Origin: Heterodera schachtii
Lineage: Eukaryota > Nematoda > Chromadorea > Rhabditida > Heteroderidae
Assembly (NCBI GenBank): GCA_023374025.1
Contig: SIJG01000032.1
Coordinates: 149,197 to 213,196, forward strand
Reading direction: 5' to 3'
DNA length: 64,000 nucleotides
This document shows positions 40,358 to 50,703 of this stretch, piece after piece. Below the pieces are notes generated by a model that saw nothing but the letters and a program-made list of their open reading frames with translations, did not search any database and was not told where the DNA came from. Each line of letters opens with the position of its first letter. The first letter of the stretch is position 1. The position numbers and the translations under genes were made by a program.

Positions 40358-41881
40358 ATGAAAATCAGTGTAATTATAATCGCACTGACAATTTTTGAAA
40401 CTTTGTTTGGCACAATATTTGCTGGTTTTTTCGATTGCTTTTTTGGTCGTGACAGTGATGAGCGCAAACCATCGACGACTAATTACAGAAAGCCGGCCCC
40501 AATTACGACATCAAACCGATGGGATATGGACGGTAAAATGCTTAATCTCATCATTCTTTGGTGATTTTCAGAATACAATCAAGATATCAAGCTCTTCAAA
40601 GAACATTCCAAAAAATATTTTGATGATTTAAAGAAAAAAAGAAGTCGTCAATATGGCAGCGATAATGGTGAAAATTTTGGCAAATTTAATTTTTCAGTAA
40701 TTTTATATGTAATTATTAGGATTGAGATTTTTATGTTGGAAAAACCGTGAAATAGGTATTTGAATAAGTTTTCCTGGTTCATTATTTCTTAGGGGTGTAT
40801 TTTTCGTTTTTATTGCATTTTTGTTAAGGATTTTTCAGAAAATCCCTAAATTAGGTTACAAAAATGCTGAAATTAGTATACATAGATACTTAAGTATGAG
40901 ATAGAAAAACTCTCAAATAGGTAAGGATAAGTTTATAAAAACTGGACCCAGAAGCTCAAAACTAAGGTAAAAATAGTTTGTTTTTTCCTTCTTAGCTACA
41001 CGTGATAAGTGCGCAAAAGTGATTAGGTATTTACTTAAAAATCCCAACCTTAGTAATTAATTTCAAGGTTTGATCAACCAAGGTAGAGGGGGTCAAAATG
41101 CTTTTGATCAATCATTGAAAAGCTCCACAAGAAAAAGCCCCGAGTACCAATCAATTCTAGATCAATGGAACAAACCAAAGAGCACCAACAATCATAATTT
41201 TAATGATATTGCCAGGCAAAAAACAAACGTAAACAATCGTAGAATTTCAAGAATAGACCATGGAAAGAGTTCAAATCAATTGGGCCAAGTTTATGCTGAA
41301 CAGCGAACCCCAACAAGCCGAAATCGTGGCAAAAATGTTCAGGGCCAACGTTCAAAGCCACTGGGCCAAAATTACAATGGAACACCAAGACGAAATCCGG
41401 GAAAAAATGTTCAAGGTCAAGGTTTAACAAGGCCATGTGGTGTCCAATTGGCTTACAAACAAAGTTCAGGCAGCAGCAGCCGTTTAAACCGAAGCAAGTC
41501 GGGCCATTATGCCAAAGAGTTAGGGCAAGTGCCAAAACCAAAGACGCAAAAAGTGATTCGCATTGATGCACATGAATATACAAAAAAGCATATTTATGGA
41601 CAAAATAAGAGTAAAATTATTGTTTCAATTTTAATAACTTAAATTAATTAATAGTTTTATTAATTCCAAAATAAAGGATGAATGATATAATATTAAATAT
41701 TAATTTTTATGTATGCATTATTTATAAAAATATTTTAGAAGTCAAACCTCAAAAGGATGAATATAATTTGCCATCGCATGCATTGGCTGACAATGGTAAA
41801 TCATCACGTGGAAAAAGCAAGAAACATAGTCAAAAACAAAAAATTAAACAAGAGCTTTATGAATTGAGTGACTATTATTAA
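40358..41881 (+). CDS. Secreted basic low-complexity protein, unrecognised
   Basis: I do not recognise the family. Four exons join in phase: 40358-40532, 40572-40667, 41068-41610, 41739-41881; 318 residues. Residues 1-22 form a signal peptide (KISVIIIALTIFETLFGTIFA). After it come a small Cys-containing start (GFFDCFFGRD), then a long segment rich in Lys, Arg, Gln, Asn and Ser with the repeated motif GKNVQGQ (two copies, about 30 residues apart) and several LGQ phrases. The C-terminus is Lys-rich (SSRGKSKKHSQKQKIKQEL) and ends ELSDYY. No transmembrane helix after the signal. A secreted, strongly basic, disordered protein next to other secreted-protein genes is a reasonable effector candidate; Lys clusters could serve as nuclear localisation signals in a host. 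Function is unknown. Confidence 0.78.
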
Positions 41882-43346
41882 TTTTATATTTTTTAATTGC
41901 CTTTTATTTTAAATTATCAAATTTTTGTGAAATTTCGGACCGTCTCTGTCATTTTCTTTCAATTTTTTTGGGAAAGTTTTGTAAAATTATCATTTATTCT
42001 AAAGAAATTCTGTTACATAATGCACATTCATTTAGTATAAATTAATTTTTGTGAGACACTGAATTAGGGATGCAATTTTTAGGCTCTAAATACGGCATAG
42101 GTTGAGAAGTATCAGTTTGATTTCAGAAACGAATTTTTATTTTATTCAATAAAACATAAGATTCCAAAAATTCTTACACTTGAAAACTATTTGTTAGCTC
42201 GAAAATTTTGTGATCTATTCGAAAATATTTTGTTAAAATTGTCGTATTTAAGCATCCGAAATTATTTGGCAAATAGTTTTTCTACTAACAAATAAGCGTT
42301 CTTAAAAACAGTCAAAATTTCGTCATAAAACCGTTAAGTAGCCAAATATTTTTTATGGTCTAATTCTTTTTTTAAATGTCAGTCATTCACTTCAATTTCA
42401 TTGCCAACAATGATTTTCTTTTGTTTTTTAAAGTTATTATTTTCATAATTTACTCCAATCTTTTGTTATTTGAGCGGGAACAGAACAGGGCTGGGCCTTG
42501 TTGGGTCGAAGGACAAAAAGTGCAAAATTTGCTAAATTTTTGAGTTAATCCACTCATAACATTTCTCAGACGCAACCAAATTGCACAATTTTGGTACCAT
42601 ACGATAGCCCTAAGAATTCTCTATTAGCATGCCAAATTTCAAAAAATTTTATTAAGTTTTTCAAAAGTTACGACAATTTTTTCATTTTTTTGGCTAGAAC
42701 TTTTGAAAAACTTAATAAAATTTTTTGAAATTTGGCAGGCTATTAGAGAACTCTTAGGGCTATCGTATCGTATGATACCAAGATTGTGCAATTTGGTTGC
42801 GTCTGAGAAAAGTTATGAGTGGATTTAGTCAAAAACTTGGCAAATTTTGCACTTTTTGTCCTTCGCCAAATTTGCACTTTTTGTCCTTCGACCTAGCACC
42901 GGCTGGGCATTGTCGGCACTTAAAGTCACGCTAAATATATTTTTTTTAATGAAGCAACTTTAAGTGAAGTCTCAATTAAGTGTTATTTTGCCACATAAAA
43001 ATATTTAAATTGATTTTGGTGCCAAATTTTTGATCTGATAAAGTTATTGCACATTTATAGTAACTTTTTGTATTATGGCAAATTTTTATTTTTTGTTTTT
43101 ATTTTCTTATTCAACAATATATACATAAAATTGAAAAATATTTAAATTTGAATGATTTCGTATTTTCTGTACTAAGCGTACTTTAAAAAATTAAAATTTC
43201 GTCATAAAACTGCTAAGTAGGCAATTATTTTTTTATGCTCTGATTCTTTAATTTGTTTATGATTAAATTATTTGCAACAAAAAAGTGTTGTTGAACAATG
43301 AAAATGCGTCAGAGTTAAAAACGAATTTTTCTTTTTCGGAATAAAC
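41882..43346. other. Intergenic, holds a foldback element
   Basis: Apart from the foldback element at 42497-42900 nothing supported was seen. Confidence 0.5.
42497..42900. mobile_element. Foldback element with 8-bp target duplication
   Basis: 404 bp that folds almost end to end: left arm ...gggtcgaaggacaaaaagtg..., right arm its reverse complement with an extra internal repeat of 'aaggacaaaaagtgcaaa'. Centre phrase 'gatagccctaagaattctct' is shared with the foldback at 16439-16832. Both flanks carry ggctgggc (42489-42496 and 42901-42908), consistent with insertion by an 8-bp-staggering transposase such as hAT. Confidence 0.75.
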
Positions 43347-45285
43347 ATGACTGACTTTGTTTTTACATTGAACATAATCGTTTGGTTTTCGATCGGAATT
43401 GGCATTTTGTTTAATGCCATTCTGATCCGTTGGATTGTTCGGCACACACCTCAACAAATGCGCATTTACAGCAAAGTATTTTTTTAGAAATCATAACAAA
43501 AAATGTCGATAGGCGCCGTCGTGGAAAATCTGAAACTTTTTGGCACGATTTGAAATGCAATAAATGTCCATTTTTTGGGGGGGGGGTGGGGTCTTAGCTA
43601 AAACTTAAAAATTTATTAGCAGTAAGTAGTAAATTTTGATCCTTTTTCGGCTATTTATTCTTTAAAAAAAATTATATAAAGAAATTCTGAATTGAAGGTT
43701 GAGGTATTTATTACTTGTAATAATCATTTATTCATTAAAGAAAAAATTTATTTACCTGAAAAATAACATCTAGGAAAAGAAAAAAAAAATTGAAAATTTA
43801 TTTTATTCCTGCGGGTGAATCGAAAATTCTCGGCTCGGTCCATACAATCCTCGTTTTTAATAACCAATTCATTTAGATTCTATTGCAAACATGTGTGACA
43901 GATATTTTATTATTAATTGTGAATCTTCTCTTCTTTCCGGTATTATTTAATATTTAAATAATTCATTCAATTTGCATTTATTATTTTAGTATGATTTTCT
44001 GACGGAAAAGGGTGAAGAAGAGTCAATTTTGATCGGATTGATCACCATAAAAGGCATGGAAAATCGAATTTGGAATTTTTTGGCATTAACTTGCTGGTTT
44101 TTTCTTCTCAACGTGTCTATGTTTGACTATGTGTCACAATTTATTTTTCGCTATTTTGTCCTTGTTCGGTACGCTAATTAATTAATTAATCAAATAATTT
44201 TTCATATTTAAGTGACAAAAACATTTCGTCCCCCAAATATTTTTTGCTGCTTTTTCTGATCCTTTTGTTTCCATTTGCTTATTGCATTCATATGTTCTTT
44301 AACCTTTTCCCACCTTCTGATCACGCAATTTTGGATGACAAATCTGTCGCGGCATTTCTCGGCATTAATCTCGACGATCAAATTATTTTGTCTTCATATA
44401 CATTTAATGTAAATATAAATTAATTAATTTAAAAAATTCTTTTTAATTTAGGATGCCCGTGTGGCTATTGGTTACTGTTACCTTACCATAATATGCACTT
44501 TTGCATATCTCATAATATTTGTGCTGGCATTTCGTATCAAACAATTCTTGGAACATGAAATCGAAATGGTAAATTAATTTTAATTTTTTAATTTTAATTT
44601 TTGTGTTTTAATTTTTATAAATTTTTAAGCATTTCATCTTCTGAAATAACCAAAAAAATGATTGAAATGAACAAACAAGTTTCTCGAAATCTCATTATTC
44701 AGGTGTTAATTAAACTTCTATTATAAATAGAGCTGGAATTTTTATGTGCTAAAATGGGAAAAATAAGTGTTCAAAATTTGAAAAATCCAGTGTATTTATG
44801 CCTAAAAATGCCCGAAAAATCTCATTGTTTATCAGGGAAGTTTGATTTTTAGGGTGCGCTTTTCAATTTTCTTTTTTATCATAAAAGCCAAAATATGTGA
44901 AAAGAATTCAAACTAACCCAAATAGGTATGTACCATATGTGTTTTTTTTAAAGTCTCTCGAAATCAAAAATATTCGGATAAGCTTCTCTCGCTATAAAAA
45001 AAAACATATCCCAGCTTTAATTTCAATATAATTATTTAATTGGTTTATTTAATTGACCTTAATTTAGGCTTCAATGCCCCTGATCAGTTATTTTTCACTT
45101 AATTTTCAACTTTTGCTTTTGCTATTCAAAATTGACATAAAAGGATGGAAATAATTTCTACTATATTCTTGCCATTGTCATTTATTCTAATGTTGTTGCC
45201 ATCCGCTTTAAATCCAATCGTGTCAATTTGCACAATTAGTGCTTACCGTATCGAATTTATTTCGAACATAAAATGTTTCGGTATG

Positions 45286-45577
45286 TGTTAGGTGTGACCA
45301 AAGAACACCGTGTTTGTTCTCTCACTTAGCAGTGCATATTTTTTATTCTCTATTTCTCTCACTTTATGCACTCTCTTCTTATTGTTAATCAATTCCTTGT
45401 CTGCCCATTTTTGACTGTTATTTAATCCATGTCCTTTCCCTTCTCTTGGCATTTCGTCTATTCATTCAATTTAATTGTGCATTTCTCCTCCGACCAATTT
45501 CTGCTGTTTCTCTCCAATAAAATATTTGCAAATTCACCGTCCACAATTTATATTTTATTTGTTGTAAATACACAACA
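45286..45577 (+). repeat. Left LTR of the Gypsy-type element
   Basis: 292 bp; TG...CA ends; C/T-rich with 'ccaataaaatatttgc' near the 3' end, which could be the polyadenylation signal. Confidence 0.9.
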
Positions 45578-45803
45578 AATTTGGCGCAGTCAGCCAACAC
45601 GAACTCAGCGAAAAAAAGCCAAACGACGGCAAAATCTTCAGCCTAATTTGGCAAATAAAGCCTGGGTGGCTCATCAATTTCTTCATAAAAACCAAACTCT
45701 CGTGTTGAGTGCGGTTCCGCTGGGCGCGGTTTAACATCAACTAAAAAAACTGATCACTCGGGTAGTGTGAGGTTCCGCTGTGTGCGGTTTTCAACATTTC
45801 ATC

Positions 45804-46952
45804 ATGGACGCAAAGCAAATGCAGGACTTTTTGGATGCTATGAAGGCACTTGCCTCATCCGTGCAGCAACAACAGCAAAACGTCCAAGCAAATTCGTCCA
45901 ATTCTGCAACATTTGCCTCTTCTATCAATGCCCGACTGGACAAATTCAATTATGACCCCGAATCAGGGCATACTTTCGAGTCATGGCTTAAACGCTACGG
46001 CCAAATTATTATCGAGGACGGAAAAGATCTACCAGACAAATCCAAAGTTCAATTATTGATTGGAAAGCTTGGCGAGCAGGAGTACAAACACTACACCGAC
46101 AGTGTCGCTCCGAAAACGCCCGCAGATTTTGACTGGTCTACTACGACAGCAAAACTCAAACAAATCTTCGGCGAAACTCGTTCATTATTTCTCCGCAGAT
46201 TTGACTGTTTTCAAATCAAGCAAAGCGCACATCAGGACATCAGCGCACTAATTGCACAAATCAATTCGTCTTGTGAAAATGCCGATTTGGCATTGACAAA
46301 GGATGAACTTAAATGCATGATCCTAATCATCGCACTTCGCGACGAGTTTTCGGATTTGCGTCAAAAATGTCTCCAGCGCATGGAAGATGCACGATCCAAC
46401 AACAAAACCGTCACATTGCACGAATTGGGAGAAGAGTGTAAGAAGTACCAAATTCTTAAAGAAAGCGCCCTTTCACTCAACTCCAATCAATTCAACACAA
46501 ACGCAATTCGTGCAAAACCGCAACAACTAAAGGAAAAACAAACATCAAAGTTTCAGCAAAAATTTCAGCCAAAGCCAAAATTATCGGCTCCGATCACTTA
46601 TGGAAACAAATCGGAACTGCCGACACGCCCATGCCCATCATGCGGCGGGAAAAATCATTGGCGAACGGACTGTTGGTTCAAAGATGCCCACTGCAACAAC
46701 TGTGGGCGTACTGGTCATATTTCAAAGGCATGTAAAAGCCGGCCAACAAAACCAAGTAACTTCGTGGCCGCCAATTCCAACAACAATGCACAAATTCAAA
46801 CGGTCCGCATTCACACACAATGCTTGGCCGTCAATGGTGTCAGCAACAAATGGTGGATAATTACTGTTGAAATCAACGGCATCAAACACCAATTCAATGT
46901 GGACAGTGGAGCCCAAATCACGCTCATTTCGGCACTCACATGGGAAAAATAG
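45804..46952 (+). CDS. gag: Gag polyprotein with two zinc knuckles, into protease
   Basis: Structural protein of the LTR element. The ATG at 45804 (MDAKQMQDF) is chosen; the frame is open further upstream but only from a CTG. About 382 codons. Matrix/capsid-like part: FNYDPESGHTFESWLKRYG, then a helical region; nucleocapsid with two CCHC knuckles, CPSCGGKNHWRTDC and CNNCGRTGHISKAC (the first has 4-residue variations typical of the group). The frame then runs into an aspartic protease start, FNVDSGAQITLIS, so gag and protease share one frame. It ends at a TAG right after SALTWEK; protease-like sequence continues in the same frame to the TAA at 47151-47153 (LTVYVSSQIQHDLLGIPW). Confidence 0.88.
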   Translation: MDAKQMQDFLDAMKALASSVQQQQQNVQANSSNSATFASSINARLDKFNYDPESGHTFESWLKRYGQIIIEDGKDLPDKSKVQLLIGKLGEQEYKHYTDSVAPKTPADFDWSTTTAKLKQIFGETRSLFLRRFDCFQIKQSAHQDISALIAQINSSCENADLALTKDELKCMILIIALRDEFSDLRQKCLQRMEDARSNNKTVTLHELGEECKKYQILKESALSLNSNQFNTNAIRAKPQQLKEKQTSKFQQKFQPKPKLSAPITYGNKSELPTRPCPSCGGKNHWRTDCWFKDAHCNNCGRTGHISKACKSRPTKPSNFVAANSNNNAQIQTVRIHTQCLAVNGVSNKWWIITVEINGIKHQFNVDSGAQITLISALTWEK

Positions 46953-47153
46953 GGCAAACCACAACTCAGCACTACTTCCGTCCGCGTTAAAAATTGCAAT
47001 GAGAAATCATTTTCGCTTAAAGGCGCATTCAAATGCCAGGTCTCATACCTTGGCCGACCACCGATGGAATTGACGGTTTATGTCAGCAGCCAAATCCAAC
47101 ATGATTTGCTGGGAATTCCCTGGATTGAAGCGCTCGAAATCATTCCAAAGTAA
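46953..47153 (+). pseudogene. Protease remainder after the TAG
   Basis: Same frame as gag-protease, no further stop for 66 codons, ending with HDLLGIPWIEALEIIPK, the usual end of a Gypsy-type protease. The TAG separates it from gag: either a disabling mutation or a readthrough codon. Confidence 0.7.
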
Positions 47154-47236
47154 ATTATGTTCCCAAACGAACTGACGACCATCAGCACAATTCCAGCCGA
47201 GATACAAATCCGGGTAAATCACCATTAAGGCACGCC

Positions 47237-47356
47237 AATGCCAAGCCTCAACAAGACGCGCAAAAGGAAATCCGTCGATCATCGAGAACCAAACGCGCAC
47301 CGCAAATTTTGGACATGGACCCATCTAAAGCCAAATACGGCTTAATTAGGGCTTGA
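47237..47356 (+). pseudogene. Possible last codons of pol (integrase tail)
   Basis: Short open stretch with RRSSRTKRAPQILDMD, resembling the basic tail found at the end of Ty3/Gypsy pol. If so, the deletion that removed RT, RNase H and integrase has its breakpoints between 47153 and 47237. Confidence 0.45.
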
Positions 47357-47396
47357 CATTTCGACTCCAAGAAGGAAGTCAGCTTAAGAAGGGAGG

Positions 47397-47689
47397 TGTT
47401 AGGTGTGACCAAAGAACACCGTGTTTGTTCTCTCACTTAGCAGTGCATATTTTTTATTCTCTATTTCTCTCACTTTATGCACTCTCTTCTTATTGTTAAT
47501 CAATTCCGTGTCTGCCCATTTTTGACTGTTATTTAATCCATGTCCTTTCCCTTCTCTTGGCATTTCGTCTATTCATTCAATTTAATTGTGCATTTCTCCT
47601 CCGACCAATTTCTGCTGTTTCTCTCCAATAAAATATTTGCAAATTCACCGTCCACAATTTATATTTTTATTTGTTGTAAATACACAACA
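47397..47689 (+). repeat. Right LTR of the Gypsy-type element
   Basis: 293 bp; differs from the left copy at ccttgtc/ccgtgtc and by one extra T in a T-run. Confidence 0.9.
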
Positions 47690-47845
47690 GTATGATAATT
47701 TCTGTTTAATTTGTTTGATTTTTTTTAAAATTTATTTATGCTAATTCTTTTAGGAAAATTCATTAAGCGTTTCTTTCGCCTGAAAATTGGCCGCCAAAAT
47801 ATGGTTGAAAGCATTCAAATGCAACAACACTAATCACAACCAGCG

Positions 47846-48443
47846 GGGGTCCGGACAATCCGTCAGTGGATAATCCGTCAGTGGTCAATCCGTCAGTGGA
47901 CAATCCGTCAGTGAAGGACAATCCGTCAGTAATGGACAATCCGTCAGTGGATAATCCGTCAGTGAAGGACAATCCGTCAGTAATGGACAATCCGTCAGTG
48001 GATAATCCGTCATTGGACAATTCGTCAGCAAATTTTTTTGAGCAATGATCAAAAACCTTGCGAAAATGATTATTAAATAAATACATATATTTTTTTTTAT
48101 AGATTCTTAACATTTCAAATTACTTTATATTTCAATTAATTGACCATCTCGAGAAATTATCATTTAATTCTTTTAAAAATGATTATTATTATTTCATATT
48201 TTTTTTAAATAACACAAATTATTATTTCAGATTTTTAGCGAATTAATTAATTTTCACATGACTTTAAATAAATCTGGGTATTTTAAAAATAAATTTGCTT
48301 AAGGATTAGTTACTGACGGATTATCCACTGACGGATTGTCCACTTACTGACGGATTGCCCACTGACGGATTGACCACTGACGGATTGTCCACTGACGGAT
48401 TGACCACTGACGGATTGTCCACTGACGGATTGTCCGTGAGCCT
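47846..48443. mobile_element. Foldback element with minisatellite arms
   Basis: 598 bp flanked by aaccagcg on both sides (47838-47845 and 48444-48451), inserted in the tail sequence of the chemoreceptor pseudogene. Both arms are arrays of a 15-bp unit: 'tccgtcagtggacaa' at 47866-48030 on the plus strand and the inverse 'ctgacggattgtcca' at 48308-48436. The middle (about 48040-48300) is AT-rich without coding. Arms of repeated units are typical of foldback transposons; the 8-bp duplication fits hAT-like insertion. ORFs 47763-48113 and 48355-48558 are translations of the arrays. Confidence 0.85.
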
Positions 48444-48501
48444 AACCAGCGAAATGGGCCATCAGTGTTTTAAAAAATCAAAATTAATTCCACATTTGCA
48501 G

Positions 48502-49496
48502 TGGCGGATTTTAAAACTTATTTTTCAAAATGAACTATTGTATGAAAAAGAAAATTAATTAAATATGTATATATTTTCTTATTTGCAATGGAAAAGAGAA
48601 AAATTAGTTTTAGGAAATTTAAAAAATTAGAAAAAAAAATTTAATTTATTCCAAGGAAACAAAAGAACATATTGTCTGTCTATGGCCTAACTTCTTTATT
48701 CAATCGTTATTTAATTTCCTACCTTGTTCTTCGATCTTCACTGAAAGAAAATTTATTTTTCAATATTTTTTTTTTGTAAAATATTTATTTTATTTTTTGT
48801 AAAATATTTCTTTAAGAAAGTTACATCTTTTTATAAAATTAATAAATATGATTTTTGCTTTTTTCTTTTTTTTTTTTTTGCTTTATAAAAATAAAGGAAA
48901 ACAATTTTATAGTTCATTATTTTTTTTAATTTGAAAAATTAATAGTAAATTTTTGAATTGGTTTTCAGCAAAAATTTTCATATCTTTTTTTTTCAAGACA
49001 AATGCTCGAGCATAGTATTCATTAAAAATGCTCAATTTTACCAATTATCACTAATAAAATGCATTTTTCTCACCAATGTAACACATTACTGTCGCCGCAA
49101 ATTCAGTAATTAGGGGTATAAAATTTGGCCCTTATCCGGCTAATTGGCAAATCCAAATTGAGATGTGCTTCATTTTTTATCATTCTTGGATAATAAGGGA
49201 AAAATATTTTTTTAATGTTAAAAAAATTTCAATAAGCATTTTAATTAGATGTTCCTTCAAAAATATTCTGACAATTTTTTTTTTTGTAAATCGATTCATT
49301 ACGCCATGCATTTTTTAATTTTCTCCATTTTCAGCCCTTTGATTTCCTTTGATTTCCTGTTTTTGATCGTGGCAAAAACCCAATTTTTATATCTAAAATT
49401 GATTAAAATATAAAGGAAATTATTTGACAGGGTTTTTTAAAAATAATTCACAAATCAAAAAATATTTTAAAAATAAAATAAAAATTGCTTTCGGAA
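48502..49496. other. Intergenic, AT-rich, no gene seen
   Basis: Long poly-T and poly-A runs. Residual receptor tail sequence (aaatgggccatcagtgtttt) ends at about 48500. Nothing else supported. Confidence 0.5.
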
Positions 49497-50346
49497 ATGT
49501 TTTGGCATTTTTTATTCATAATCTTCTCTACTTTTTTCTTCTCGAATATTGCAATGGCACCTCGCCCATTCGCATCTTTGCCAGCTGTCCGAATTGTAAA
49601 CGCTACCATTGCCGATTTGCAAAATGCAGAAGTGCAACTGTCCATGTTGGTCAGTAATGGCTATGCAATTATCGGTAAATATTTAATAATAATATCACAT
49701 TTATCTTGGTTTATTAATATTTAACTTAATTTTTTTAAATTACTTACCTAATTTGAAAATGCAAATAGTTCAAAGTAGGGTTCAGCCCCGAGCCCTCGGG
49801 GAGTGAAATGTCGGGGAACGGGGATGAAATTCCCCGAAAGAATTTGTCGGGGATGGCTGGAGAAATTTAAAAAATGTCGGGGAGCAACACCTTCGTCGGT
49901 GAGGAAATTTTCATAAAAAGTCTAAGAAAACACAAAAAGAAAAAGTCCAGAACAAAAAAGTCTTAAAAACTCATTTAAAGATATTTCCATCCTATTTCAA
50001 GTGCAATTTACGACTTTCGTAATTCCCCGAAACATGTCGGGGCTGAACCCTAGTTCAAAGTGAGGAATAAGTCAAAGAGAGTATGCTTTAAATCATCAAT
50101 TTATTTTCATTAAAATTTTTTCATTTTCCCATTTTGATACACTAAAATTTTCCGATTTTGAATATAATGTTTTTATACCTTTTTTTAGCCAAACCATAGG
50201 CAATTTTAGCCAATTTTTTATTGGAAAATTTTTCTGAAGGTTTTATTGGCAATAGTCGAAACTGTGCCAGCAGCAATGATGACAACTGTTTTAACTGCAC
50301 TGACTATGTGTGGACATTGGTGAAGAAAGACAATTTATTAATATAG
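49497..50346 (+). CDS. Small secreted cysteine-containing protein, unrecognised
   Basis: Two exons, 49497-49674 and 50210-50346, join in phase for 104 residues. ATG 49497 opens a clear signal peptide (MFWHFLFIIFSTFFFSNIAM, cleavage near APRPFA). The mature part has an alpha-helical looking ADLQNAEVQLSMLVSNGYAI and a C-terminal cluster of three to four Cys (NSRNCASSNDDNCFNCTDYV). The second exon could not start at the first acceptor (50186 region) because that meets a stop at once; the acceptor at 50209 keeps the frame. The 535-bp intron contains a hAT-type MITE. No family recognised. Intron joining is by frame only. Confidence 0.65.
49776..50052. mobile_element. hAT-type MITE in an intron
   Basis: 277 bp with inverted ends TAGGGTTCAGCCCCGA / TCGGGGCTGAACCCTA and an 8-bp duplication gttcaaag (49768-49775, 50053-50060). 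TAGGG/CAGGG-type ends with an 8-bp duplication are the hAT signature. The ends agree perfectly for 16 bp, so it is young. Internal 'tcgggga' words repeat near the left end. Confidence 0.9.
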
Positions 50347-50703
50347 GAAGAAAAAACGATTACTGATTAGACTACAATAAAAGTTTTATTATATTTTACT
50401 ATTCCTTAATTTGTAGTTTGAGCGGGAACAAACTGCGCCGGGAATTTCCGGCAATTTCAACTCACTCTGATTTTTTTCTCAATATGTAAAACTTGAATTT
50501 TGTTTTCTTGAAAACGTCACCGTTTTTACCAAAAAAAAAAAAAAGCTGGCCCCGTTCATTAGCAAATATTGTATTTACAAAAGAATTCAAAGAGAATGGA
50601 AACAACAATGTATAAATAAAGTTTTTTTTGACAATTTTTACGAAATATTGGCTAACTTAAAATTTCATAAATTTTCTATTAGTTGAGCAAATTAAAACAT
50701 TTT

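Larger units (their letters stand above)
45286..47689 (+). mobile_element. Young Ty3/Gypsy-type LTR element lacking most of pol
   Basis: LTRs 45286-45577 and 47397-47689 start TGTTAGGTG and end ACACAACA; I see one substitution and one single-base length difference between them, so insertion is recent. Target duplication gtatg at 45281-45285 and 47690-47694. PBS-like TGGCGCAGTC starts 4 bp after the left LTR (45582); the purine tract aagaagggagg precedes the right LTR. The core keeps a leader with repeated 'gaggttccgctg-gcgcggttt' words, an intact gag, a damaged protease region and what looks like the last codons of pol. Reverse transcriptase, RNase H and most of integrase are deleted. It therefore needed enzymes from a full-length relative. 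Confidence 0.92.
43347..47833 (+). pseudogene. Chemoreceptor pseudogene split by an LTR element
   Basis: Relative of the intact receptor at 50704-52272. Exons by homology: 43347-43475, 43877-43939, 43990-44168, 44213-44408, 44452-44568, 44630-44702, about 45068-45280, 47754-47833. Exons 1-4 are open and well kept (IVWFSIGIGILFNAILIRWI; FPFAYCIHMFFNLFPPSDHA). Exon 5 has one extra base (LEHEIEM instead of LDIKSK), so exon 6 is read out of phase. Exon 7 is also disrupted (stop after KGWK). The LTR element 45286-47689 is inserted at the exon 7 donor (gtatg duplicated), 2.4 kb before the tail exon. The tail has a stop after MQQH, and a foldback element is inserted just beyond, within former tail sequence. 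Several independent hits make this a dead gene. Confidence 0.88.

Noticed and set aside
41200..41583. 127-codon reverse ORF
   Set aside because: Antisense to the phased third exon of the secreted basic protein.
48308..48436. Regular short direct repeats resembling a CRISPR array
   Set aside because: The 15-bp units are contiguous without unique spacers, occur inverted at 47866-48030, and belong to a foldback element in a eukaryotic genome.
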